DNA of 64,000 nt from Rhodoferax sp. (lineage in GTDB: Bacteria > Pseudomonadota > Gammaproteobacteria > Burkholderiales > Burkholderiaceae_C). The notes under the pieces were generated by a model. That model was not told the origin of the DNA. It did no database searches and saw only the letters and a program-made list of their open reading frames with translations. The translations under genes and the position numbers were made by a program. Shown piece by piece: positions 16,025-23,824 of the stretch. The stretch covers positions 1-64,000 of the forward strand of contig VMTC01000082.1 in NCBI GenBank assembly GCA_013791765.1. The letters are read 5' to 3'. The first letter of the stretch is position 1; every line of letters begins with the position of its first letter.

Positions 16025-18592
16025 ATGGATCTGTTCACCCCCAATGAGGCGGTCGACCTGCTTGAGCACCGCTTGGCAGGGCTTCAGGGGACTTCGCGAC
16101 TTGGCACACTGGTCACGCTGGCCTGGCATCTGCGCCAGCGCGACTGTGCGCGTGCGTTAACCCTGGCCGACGAAGCGCAAGCCTTGCTGGCGCTCTCGTT
16201 GGATGCAGGCACCGAGCCGCATCGGCTCGCCGCCCGCCTGCTGCTGCTGCGCGCCGAAGTCAAGTTGATGTTCGCCGACCTGCCCGCCGCGCAACAACTC
16301 GGTCAAGCCGCCATGACCGCTTTTGCCGACGTGCAAGACCCGCTGGGCCAGGGTGATGTGAGCTGGTTGCAAGCCTCACTGGCGACCGATCGGGGCGATG
16401 GCGATCAAATCACGGCGTGTTTGAATCAGGCGCTCATCCACTACCGGGCCGGTGGCGACCTGCTGCGCACGGATGCAGCACTGGCGCGCAGCCTGATCTA
16501 TGCGGCCTTTCGCGACCCAGCGGTCACCGCCGTGAGCCTGCAGCACCAGTTTCCGTCCGGCACTTTACGTGTGGCTGGCGTCACACCCTGGGTCGAGACG
16601 GCCCAAGCCAACGTCGCGGGCCTGACCAACGACCCGGGCCGCTCCATCCGGCATGATCTGGCGGCCTACCACGGCGCGCTTGACATCGGCCAGATCCGCG
16701 CCGCGCTGGTCTCTGTCAACAACGCCGTCGAAGCCTTCGCCCTCCTGGGCGACCTGGATGCCGCCCTGGAATGGATGGAAAGCGCGCTGGCACTGGCGCG
16801 CAGCACCGGCTGGCCTGCCAGCATTGGGGTCTGCCTGATGCAGATGGGCGACGTGATGCGCCTGATGACACGCCATGATGAGGCCAAGCGTTATCTCCAG
16901 GAAGCCTTGCTGGTGATGGCACCCGTGGCGGGATCACGCAACTATGAGCAGGTGCTGGGTAACCTGGGACAACTGGCGTTGGACATGGGTGATTTTGCCG
17001 CCGCACTCGCCTGGTTTTCCCAGCTTGAGGAACACGTTCAGGCACACCAGGAGCCTGATCTGCTGATCAAGGCCTGGCGTGGCCAGGCCAGTGCCTTGTT
17101 GCACCTGCACCGCACTGACGAGGCCAGCATGAAAGCACACGCGGCCTTGGCGCTGGCGCGCGAACATGGCAACGCCGAGGGGCAAATTCAGGCGCTGCGC
17201 ATCCTGGCCAAGGTAAGCACGAGCGACGGCACCGCTGCGCTGAACTACCTGAATCAGGCGTTGGCGGTCGCGGCCACGATGGACGGCTACAGCGCCGCGC
17301 CGGAGTTGCTGTACCAGGTGGCGGCAGCCAATGCCACCAGCGGCGACTTCCAAGCGGCCTATGACAACGCGCTGGCAGCGAACGCAGCACGCAGCAAGAT
17401 GCACAGTGAGGAGGCGCAAAAACGGGTGCTGGCAATGCAAATTCGCCAGCAAGTCGAGCGCGCCCGCTCTGAAACGCAAACCCAACAGAAAATTGCCGAC
17501 ACCTTGAAAGAAACCGCCGCCACACTCGAAACGCTGGGCATCATCGGGCGTGAAATTACCGCCAGTCTGGACGCTGATGCGGTATTTGAAGCTCTGCATC
17601 GCCACGTGCACCAGTTGCTCGACGCCACTTTCTTTGCCGTGTATCTGCTTGACGCTGGGCACAAGACACTGGGCACGGCCTTCGGTATCGAAGCCGGCGT
17701 ACCCTTGCCGGTAATTGCCGTGACATTGGACCATCCGACCTCCATGTTTGCACGCGCTGCCCGCGAGCGCCAGGAAGTCATGATCGACCGGGAGCACGGC
17801 GTGGACGATCCGAACCTCATTCCCGGCACGCTGCCCTGCCTGAGTCAGCTTTACTTTCCGCTGATCGCTGGCGAGCGCTTGCTGGGGGCAATGTCGGTTC
17901 AGGCACCGCGCTCACATGCCTATGGCGAGCGCGAGCACGCGATTTTTCGCACCCTGTGCGCCTACGGTGCGATTGCGCTGGACAACGCCAGCGCCTATGG
18001 TGTGGCCCATGCCGCGCAAGAGCGCGCCGACCAGGCGCTGGGAGCGTTGCGTCAAACCCAGAGCCAACTACTGGCGCAAAACCGGCAACTCGAACGCCTC
18101 TCGGTCACCGACCAACTCACCGGCCTGTGTAACCGCTTGCAACTTGATCGGACGCTGGACGAAGAGCGCTTGCGCCATCAGCGTTACGCGAACAATGTTT
18201 GCGTGATGCTGCTCGACATTGACCGCTTCAAGTCGGTCAATGACAGCTTCGGCCATCTGGTCGGCGATCAGGTCCTGATCAAGATCGCGCTCATCCTGCA
18301 AAAAAATATGCGCGAGGTCGATGTGGCCGGGCGCTGGGGTGGCGAAGAGTTTCTGGTGATTTGCCGTGAAACTGCATTAGAGGGCGCGCTGCTGCTGGCC
18401 GAAAAACTGCGCGCTGCGGTCGAGGCTTATGAATTTGAGCTGGTCGGTAGCCGATCAATCAGTCTGGGGGTTGCGATGCTGCGCCAGGGCGACACCGTGA
18501 CGCAAACCATCGCTCGCGCCGACGCTGCCTTGTACCGGGCCAAGGGCGCCGGGCGCAACCGGGTCGAATCTGGCGAACTCGCGCTGCCCTGA
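16025..18592 (+). CDS. TPR-GAF-GGDEF diguanylate cyclase
   Basis: An 855-residue cytoplasmic protein. I chose ATG 16025 because AAGGGA lies six bases upstream; an ATG at 15998 would add nine residues. The N-terminal ~450 residues are helical TPR-like repeats (for example AAYHGALDIGQIRAALVSVN, LDAALEWMESALALARSTGW). A coiled coil near residue 470 leads to a GAF domain (about 510-665), then GGDEF with the active loop RWGGEEFLVI. An RxxD inhibitory site (REVD) sits five residues before GGEEF, so it should make cyclic-di-GMP with product inhibition. It stands on the opposite strand between dnaE2 and imuB. Confidence 0.88.
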   Translation: MDLFTPNEAVDLLEHRLAGLQGTSRLGTLVTLAWHLRQRDCARALTLADEAQALLALSLDAGTEPHRLAARLLLLRAEVKLMFADLPAAQQLGQAAMTAFADVQDPLGQGDVSWLQASLATDRGDGDQITACLNQALIHYRAGGDLLRTDAALARSLIYAAFRDPAVTAVSLQHQFPSGTLRVAGVTPWVETAQANVAGLTNDPGRSIRHDLAAYHGALDIGQIRAALVSVNNAVEAFALLGDLDAALEWMESALALARSTGWPASIGVCLMQMGDVMRLMTRHDEAKRYLQEALLVMAPVAGSRNYEQVLGNLGQLALDMGDFAAALAWFSQLEEHVQAHQEPDLLIKAWRGQASALLHLHRTDEASMKAHAALALAREHGNAEGQIQALRILAKVSTSDGTAALNYLNQALAVAATMDGYSAAPELLYQVAAANATSGDFQAAYDNALAANAARSKMHSEEAQKRVLAMQIRQQVERARSETQTQQKIADTLKETAATLETLGIIGREITASLDADAVFEALHRHVHQLLDATFFAVYLLDAGHKTLGTAFGIEAGVPLPVIAVTLDHPTSMFARAARERQEVMIDREHGVDDPNLIPGTLPCLSQLYFPLIAGERLLGAMSVQAPRSHAYGEREHAIFRTLCAYGAIALDNASAYGVAHAAQERADQALGALRQTQSQLLAQNRQLERLSVTDQLTGLCNRLQLDRTLDEERLRHQRYANNVCVMLLDIDRFKSVNDSFGHLVGDQVLIKIALILQKNMREVDVAGRWGGEEFLVICRETALEGALLLAEKLRAAVEAYEFELVGSRSISLGVAMLRQGDTVTQTIARADAALYRAKGAGRNRVESGELALP

Positions 18593-18601
18593 CGCTCAGA
18601 C

Positions 18602-19987
18602 TCAGGCAAACAGGCCATGTAAATACCAGTGTGCATCGGCATCAACGCCCTGCCCCGCTTCTGACGAAGCGCCTGACGCCGCGCCCGCCGCTGCGCGTCC
18701 CTGCCCGCTCAGGCGCTCGCGGTAAATCCAGAGCAAGCCCAGGCGCTCGCTGCGGGCCAGAAAATAGTCGCGCAAGGCGCAGTCTCCGACCTCCCACCAG
18801 CCAGCCTCCAGGCGCTGCGGTCCGGCCAGCAGCATCAGGGGTCCCTGGTGCTGGGGCCGCTGCTGGTGCAGCGCGAGTGGACGCGCCGTGGCCAGCAGCC
18901 AGCTTGGATAAAGCACCGAATTATTTTTATCTTTTAGGGCTCTAGCCCACGTTTCTATTGGGTTAAAAGCTATCAATTGTGAAGCATTTACCGCAGGTTG
19001 CCAGCGCTGCATTTTTTCGGGCCGATGATCAAAACAAGGCTGCATCTGCAACACCTGCTGCGCACCCAGGCGGGCACTGAGCCGCTCCAGCAACTGCTGC
19101 AGACCGTCGCCCGGGCGGCGTGCATCGGGCAGCAAACTGGCCGTTTCACCTGTCAGTTTTTGCGTCTCCAGCGTACGCAGGCACAAGCTATGCACCGGCG
19201 CGGGCAAGGTGACTTGTGCCAGCTGTTCGCCCGCCAGGCGCAGCAAATGGGAGGTGTCGCCGCTCGGCTCAAAACTGCGCAGCAGCAGTTGGCCCTGGGG
19301 CGCGGTGTTGCGCCGCGCATCCATGTGCCAGACCAACTCCACCGCCAGCACGCCACGCTGGCGCAGTTGCAGCCAGCGTTGCAACTGCGCCAGCAAGCGG
19401 CGCGCGCCAAATAGCAGCGCCGGCGCGGTTTCAACATGAAAGCCGAGCTCCAGCGTGGCCTCAAACACCTCGGGCAGCGCCAGCCAGGGGTAAACGTCGC
19501 TCGCCACGCCATAAGCCTGGTCCAGCGCTGCCAGCAGGGGTGCGCCAAAGCGCCGTGCCACGCCGCCCCGCGGCAGCGCGCGCAGCTGGCCCCAGTGGCT
19601 GCAGCCCAGCCGCTCCAAGGTGGCCAGATGCGGCCGCGCCGCCACCAGCGTGTGCAGCGGCAGATCGTCGGGCAGTGTGCGCGCCAGGGCGGGGGCCTGG
19701 AGCCGCGCATAAGCTACTAAAGACGTAGCGCCTTGCGCATAATGGACGGGAGCTAGAGGCTTATTTGATGTATAAATTTGGCGTAAGAGTGCGCGCTTGC
19801 CTCCCCACAGGCGCTCGCTGGCCGACAACTCCAGCAACAAGGCATCTTGGAGCCGCGCGACCTTGGGCGTGTACTGCAGCGCCCACTCGGCCAAGGCGAG
19901 CAGCGCATCGGGCACCTCACCGGCCACGCTGGCGGCGGCGCTGCTCCAGACGGCATCAGGCCGGGGTTGCAAGGCAATCCAGTGCAT
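18602..19987 (-). CDS. imuB: ImuB, inactive Y-family polymerase of the SOS mutasome
   Basis: A 461-residue DinB/UmuC-like protein. The start is the ATG at 19985-19987 (MHWIALQPRPDAV) because a strong AAAGGAG lies just upstream; a longer frame begins inside imuA. ImuB bridges DnaE2 to the beta clamp. The Y-family palm is recognisable (VARLQDALLLELSASERLWGG) but I see no catalytic acidic triad, as expected for ImuB. It overlaps imuA by 32 bases. Two dispersed repeats are inserted in frame (18932-18980 and 19710-19763), one in the palm/finger region and one in the C-terminal third. Confidence 0.9.
   Translation of the reverse strand: MHWIALQPRPDAVWSSAAASVAGEVPDALLALAEWALQYTPKVARLQDALLLELSASERLWGGKRALLRQIYTSNKPLAPVHYAQGATSLVAYARLQAPALARTLPDDLPLHTLVAARPHLATLERLGCSHWGQLRALPRGGVARRFGAPLLAALDQAYGVASDVYPWLALPEVFEATLELGFHVETAPALLFGARRLLAQLQRWLQLRQRGVLAVELVWHMDARRNTAPQGQLLLRSFEPSGDTSHLLRLAGEQLAQVTLPAPVHSLCLRTLETQKLTGETASLLPDARRPGDGLQQLLERLSARLGAQQVLQMQPCFDHRPEKMQRWQPAVNASQLIAFNPIETWARALKDKNNSVLYPSWLLATARPLALHQQRPQHQGPLMLLAGPQRLEAGWWEVGDCALRDYFLARSERLGLLWIYRERLSGQGRAAAGAASGASSEAGQGVDADAHWYLHGLFA
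18932..18980 (+). repeat. Dispersed repeat, copy 5 (inside imuB, in frame)
   Basis: Orientation A (GGGCTCTAGCCCACGTTTCT then ATTGGGTTAAAAGCTATCAA). In the imuB frame it encodes QLIAFNPIETWARALKDK, aligning residue by residue with the peptide from the dnaE2 copy (IxTWARAL). Confidence 0.85.
19710..19763 (-). repeat. Dispersed repeat, copy 6 (inside imuB, in frame)
   Basis: Here orientation A runs with the gene (AAGCCTCTAGCTCCCGTCCA ... TTTAGTAGCTTAT). It encodes NKPLAPVHYAQGATSLVAY. It carries a few extra bases relative to the 45-bp form but stays in frame. Confidence 0.7.
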
Positions 19988-20801
19988 GAGCGCTCTCCTT
20001 TCTGGCACCGAGTGGCTGAGCAGGCTTTGCACGCGTCGTTTGAGCATCAATCGCAGCCCGTCCGGCCTGCGGGCACACACCCCGCAAAGCCAGCAACACC
20101 GCCAGGCTGGCAGGGCGGGCCGGGAGCGCCAGGGTGCGCGCCAGCGGCGCGCCGCGGCGTTTGAGAATCTGCACGTGCAAGGCGTCGCTCGTTACATCGC
20201 CCTGCGCCAACGCAGTCTGCGCAGCGGCGCGCCCTGCGTCCAGCGCCGCTTTGAGGGGCCGGGCAGCGCCCAGCAGCAGGCGCAGCACGGCAGGCGAGGA
20301 CTCGCTTTGCGCCCCAGATTGGCGCAGCACAAACAGCAGCTTGCTGTGGGCCTGGGCAGCAAACTGCAAACGCCGCAATTGCTCAGAGCGCACCTGCGGT
20401 AACCAGGCCAGCACGGCACCCACCTCGGCGCAGCGCAGCGCCTGCTCAGTGGCCCACAGCCGCTGCGCCGCAGTCACCGCGCCGACCCACAGCAAGCGCC
20501 GGGCATCCAGGCCTTGCGCCGCCAGCCCGGGGCCAAAGGGCTCATGCGGCGGGCCCACCAGCACCAGCGGGCCGGGGCTGCGCGCCAAGGCTGGCAGCAA
20601 CAGGCGCCACTCCTGGCAGACACCGGGCGGCTGCAGGATTTCACAGAGAGCGCCAACCGGCCAACCGCCGCCAGGCAACTCGGCGTCGAGCGCGCCGTGG
20701 CCGCTGGCAAGCGTGGCCCCGCAGGCGCCAGCCAGCGCATCGGCGCGCCAGACGGCGGCGCCAAAGTCAAGAGAGGCAACAGGCAGGGAATGCGGCGACA
20801 T
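19956..20801 (-). CDS. imuA: ImuA, RecA/SulA-like SOS mutasome protein
   Basis: A 281-residue RecA-fold protein started at the ATG at 20799-20801 (MSPHSLPVASLDFGAAVWRA). Typical ImuA features are LDAELPGGGWPVGALCEIL, LVLVGPPHEPFGPGLAAQGL, the ATEQALRCAEVGAVLAWLP block and the basic PARPASLAVL tail. It precedes and overlaps imuB, and a LexA box lies about 30-45 bases upstream. ImuA, ImuB and DnaE2 together give damage-induced mutagenesis. The Walker A is not canonical, as is usual for this family. Confidence 0.88.
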   Translation of the reverse strand: MSPHSLPVASLDFGAAVWRADALAGACGATLASGHGALDAELPGGGWPVGALCEILQPPGVCQEWRLLLPALARSPGPLVLVGPPHEPFGPGLAAQGLDARRLLWVGAVTAAQRLWATEQALRCAEVGAVLAWLPQVRSEQLRRLQFAAQAHSKLLFVLRQSGAQSESSPAVLRLLLGAARPLKAALDAGRAAAQTALAQGDVTSDALHVQILKRRGAPLARTLALPARPASLAVLLALRGVCPQAGRAAIDAQTTRAKPAQPLGARKESAHALDCLATPA

Positions 20802-20831
20802 GGCAAATTTCTGAAAATCAAGGGTAAATAA

Positions 20832-20847
20832 CTGTATGAATGAACAG
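20832..20847 (-). promoter_or_regulatory. LexA box of imuA-imuB
   Basis: CTGTATGAATGAACAG is an exact CTGT-N8-ACAG match, arranged as in front of dnaE2 with TATACT at its upstream edge on the minus strand. It also lies about 67 bases before the divergent permease gene and could affect it. Confidence 0.88.
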
Positions 20848-20913
20848 TATAGTGAATTGCCTGACTCGCGTCTTGTCAATGTGAGCGCAAGCCGGGCTCG
20901 TTATCATCCGGCC

Positions 20914-21714
20914 ATGCCGACCCGCTCTTACGCCTACCTTGACAGCGCTGCCTGGGGCAGGGCCTTCTTGCGCGGGGCGGCCAGCTGGTGGCACATGATT
21001 CACCTGGGGGCCATCGTGCTGGTGCTGGCCTTGTCGCCCTCCACCTACAACCGCGCCAACCGCGCCAACACCTCAAGCCATATTTACGCCAGCACCTGGC
21101 AGGTGCTGCCCTGGTTCACCGCCATGGCCGCCCTGCTCAGCTTGGTGTTGATCCGCATCGTGGTGGTGACGGCGCTGAGCTACGGCCTGTCGCAATACGC
21201 CCTGCAGATGGTGGTGCGGGTGCTGGTGCTAGAGCTCATTCCACTGTCAGCGGCGCTATTTGTGGCGCTGCGCGCCGGCATGACCTTCAACGCGAGCGCG
21301 CAAACCAACGCCAGGCCTAGCCCGGTTGACCCGAGTGTGCCCCTGAGCCTCAACCGCCTGCGCGCGGAGGTGGTGCCGCGCGTGATGGCGGGCGCTTTTT
21401 CGGTGCTGACGCTGGCCATGATCAACAGTGTGATTGTGCTGGTGCTGGCCTACCTCACGGTCTATGGCTTGTCGCCCTGGGGCTTGCCAGGCTACACGCG
21501 CACCGTCGGTCAGGTGTTCGACCTGTCCGTTACGCTGGGCTTTGCCCTCAAAACCATCTTCTTCAGTCTGGCCGTGGCGGTGGTGCCAATGGCCGCCAGC
21601 CTGGAGACTGCGCGGGACCAGGCCAGCTTAAGCGGCGTGCAGCCCGGTGCCGTGCGCCTGTTTTTGGTCCTGTTATTGATAGAAGCCGCCTCGCTGGCGA
21701 TCAAATACATCTAA
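20914..21714 (+). CDS. MlaE/YrbE-like ABC permease
   Basis: A 266-residue inner-membrane protein with five or six hydrophobic helices. I chose ATG 20914 (MPTRSYAYLDSAAWGRAFLR); the upstream extension runs through the LexA region. The central LSYGLSQYALQMVVRVLVLE and ELIPLSAALFVALRAGM resemble the MlaE family that shuttles lipids between membranes with MCE proteins. The MCE gene begins 22 bases downstream. No MlaF-type ATPase gene is nearby. Confidence 0.75.
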   Translation: MPTRSYAYLDSAAWGRAFLRGAASWWHMIHLGAIVLVLALSPSTYNRANRANTSSHIYASTWQVLPWFTAMAALLSLVLIRIVVVTALSYGLSQYALQMVVRVLVLELIPLSAALFVALRAGMTFNASAQTNARPSPVDPSVPLSLNRLRAEVVPRVMAGAFSVLTLAMINSVIVLVLAYLTVYGLSPWGLPGYTRTVGQVFDLSVTLGFALKTIFFSLAVAVVPMAASLETARDQASLSGVQPGAVRLFLVLLLIEAASLAIKYI

Positions 21715-21736
21715 AGGCTTGCTTAGCTCACATCGT

Positions 21737-22714
21737 ATGGAAACCCAATCCCCGCCCACACCACCCCCCGCGCCAGCGCCTCCAGCTGTCGCCCACGTCG
21801 AGTTCAAGGCGATCTTGCTGCTGGCCCTGGTCACCACCGTGATCTGCGGTTTTTTGCTATACGTGATGTATGCGCGCGGCGTGTTCGACAAAACCCAGCA
21901 GTTGGTGCTGATCGCCGACGACTCCGAAGGCGTCATCGTCGGCATGGACCTCACTTTCTCGGGTTTTCCCATCGGGCGCGTGCGGCGCATCGAACTGGCC
22001 GCCGACGGCAAGGCACGCATGCTGATCGACGTGCCGCTCAAGGACGCGCCCTGGTTGCGTACTTCTAGCATCTTCACAATGGAACGCAGCATGGTGGGTG
22101 AGACCAAGTTGCGCGCCTTCAGCGGCATCCTGAGTGATCCGCCGCTGCCGGCCGATGCCGAGCGCACGGTGCTGCGCGGCGACACCAACGCCGAAATCCC
22201 ACGCATCGTGGCATCAACGCGCGCGCTGCTGGAAAACCTGGAGAACATGACCGGCGCGGAGTCCAACATCAACACCAGTCTGGCTAACCTCAAAACCGTT
22301 AGCGAACGTTTGACCGGGCGCTTTGGGCTGCTCAGCGGCGTCATGGGCGGTGAGGACAACGCCAAAAAAATCATTGCCACGCTGGACCACACCAACGCCC
22401 TGCTGGCCAAGGCCGATCAGCGCATTTTTGGCACCAAAGGCGTGATGGACAGCGCCCAGGCCGCCGTGGATGGCTCGCAGGTGGCCATCCGGGAACTCAC
22501 CGGTGTCTTGACCGACGCCCGCGCCAGCCTGAAAAAAGTGGATGCGGTGCTGGCCGAGGCCCAAGCCGTGGGCGCCAATGCGCGCGTTGCCAGCGCCGAC
22601 CTCGGTGCGCTGCGCGCCGAAGTCGAAATCAGCCTGCGCAAGGTGACGCAACTGGTGGAAGAGGTGAACCGCAAATGGCCATTTGCGCGGGATACGGAGA
22701 TTAAATTGCCCTGA
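21737..22714 (+). CDS. MCE/MlaD-family lipid-binding protein
   Basis: A 325-residue protein, taken from ATG 21737 (METQSPPTPPPAP). A Pro-rich N-terminus is followed by one transmembrane anchor (ILLLALVTTVICGFLLYVMY, about residues 29-48). Then comes an MCE domain (LVLIADDSEGVIVGMDLTFS, GFPIGRVRRIEL) and a long helical C-terminus that probably forms a periplasmic coiled coil. MCE proteins bind lipids between inner and outer membranes. The gene pairs with the permease and is followed by a lipoprotein gene. Confidence 0.85.
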   Translation: METQSPPTPPPAPAPPAVAHVEFKAILLLALVTTVICGFLLYVMYARGVFDKTQQLVLIADDSEGVIVGMDLTFSGFPIGRVRRIELAADGKARMLIDVPLKDAPWLRTSSIFTMERSMVGETKLRAFSGILSDPPLPADAERTVLRGDTNAEIPRIVASTRALLENLENMTGAESNINTSLANLKTVSERLTGRFGLLSGVMGGEDNAKKIIATLDHTNALLAKADQRIFGTKGVMDSAQAAVDGSQVAIRELTGVLTDARASLKKVDAVLAEAQAVGANARVASADLGALRAEVEISLRKVTQLVEEVNRKWPFARDTEIKLP

Positions 22715-22763
22715 TGTTTTTGTCGTTTTTTTGTTTTTTGCTGACGCATGTATTCCCCCCTAT

Positions 22764-22810
22764 CCCCCCAACCCCTCTCCACCCCCGGCGGGGCGGGAGA
22801 GGGCGGGGGG
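22764..22810. terminator. C/G-run hairpin after the MCE gene
   Basis: CCCCTCTCC-rich and GGGAGAGGG-rich arms around a GGCG loop make a strong GC hairpin, about 50 bases beyond the MCE stop. No T tract follows, so termination is only a guess. The C- and G-runs could also form a quadruplex. Confidence 0.4.
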
Positions 22811-22888
22811 AGTGAGTGGGGGAAAAAGAAGCTTAAAAATTCAAGCTCAGTAAAGGCCGCAACCGATGCAATCGACGGGAGTTAAAAG

Positions 22889-23662
22889 ATGAAATTAGCA
22901 AATCCAGATCAATCAGGAAAAAAAGTGACTGCAAGCAAACCACCACATGCAAGCCAGCACAGCACCCGCGCCAGTCACTGGATCACCCTGCTCAGTACCG
23001 TGTTGACAAGCGCCCTGCTCAGCGCCTGCGCCAGCAAGCCGGTGCCGCCCGACTGGCAGAGCAATGCCTTTGCTGCGCTCAAGGGCTTTTCAACCGCCTA
23101 CCTGCGAGGCAACAGCCGGCTGGCCGACCTGGAATTGACCCGCGCTCGTAGCGAGCTGTCCAGCACCGGTCGCGCTGATTTACTGGCGCGCGCCGAGCTG
23201 ACGCGTTGCGCCGTGCGGGTGGCGAGCCTGGAGTTCGACCAGTGTGCAAGCTACCAGCCGCTCGCCTTGGACGCCACACCCACAGAGCACGCTTATGCCG
23301 CTTTTTTGAGCGGGAACTGGAGCGCGCCGGACACGGCGCTGTTGCCCGAGCAGTATCGCGCGCTGGTGCCCACGGCGGCGCCCGATCAAGCGAGCGACAA
23401 GGCGACAGCGCCTGCCAGCCGGCTTGACGACATGCAGGACCCGTTGGCGCGCCTGGTGGCCGCAGGCGTGCTGCTGCAAAGCCGTCTTTTGACACCCGCG
23501 GACGTCGCCACCGCCGTTGATACCGCCTCCAGCCAGGGCTGGCGCCGGCCCTTGCTGGCGTGGCTGGGCGTGCAACTGCAGCGGGCAACCGAGGCCGGCG
23601 ACCGTGACGCGATGACGCGCCTGCAGCGCCGCATCGACTTGGTGCTGCAAACGCCAGCTTAG
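22889..23662 (+). CDS. Putative lipoprotein of the MCE operon
   Basis: A 257-residue protein. A polar N-terminus of about 30 residues precedes a hydrophobic stretch (WITLLSTVLTSALLSACAS) with a lipobox-like LLSAC, so the mature protein probably starts at that cysteine and is membrane-anchored. The remainder is Ala/Leu-rich and helical, with no domain I recognise. It may be the outer-membrane lipoprotein partner of the MCE system, by context only. Its TAG stop overlaps the start of the inverted-repeat element at 23659. Confidence 0.65.
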   Translation: MKLANPDQSGKKVTASKPPHASQHSTRASHWITLLSTVLTSALLSACASKPVPPDWQSNAFAALKGFSTAYLRGNSRLADLELTRARSELSSTGRADLLARAELTRCAVRVASLEFDQCASYQPLALDATPTEHAYAAFLSGNWSAPDTALLPEQYRALVPTAAPDQASDKATAPASRLDDMQDPLARLVAAGVLLQSRLLTPADVATAVDTASSQGWRRPLLAWLGVQLQRATEAGDRDAMTRLQRRIDLVLQTPA

Positions 23663-23824
23663 GGCTCGTAAAGAAATGAGTTGTACATTTTGACGGCCAG
23701 ATTTGGGATGAAGGGCTAGGCGCAAAGCGCGCCGTTTAGCTCCGCTAAACAAGCGATTTGCAACGACGCCATGCGCCCAAAGATGGCTAGGCAAAAGTAC
23801 AAGTTATTGCTTTGCGAGCCCTTA
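23659..23824. mobile_element. 166-bp MITE-like element with ~33-bp inverted ends
   Basis: The left end (TTAGGGCTCGTAAAGAAATG) and the right end (reverse complement TAAGGGCTCGCAAAGCAATA) match over about 33 bases with few mismatches. Inside is a perfect hairpin, GTTTAGC-tcc-GCTAAAC (23734-23750). The element exactly fills the space between two convergent genes and supplies both stop codons (TAG for the lipoprotein, TAA for the MFS gene). It has no coding capacity. Confidence 0.8.
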
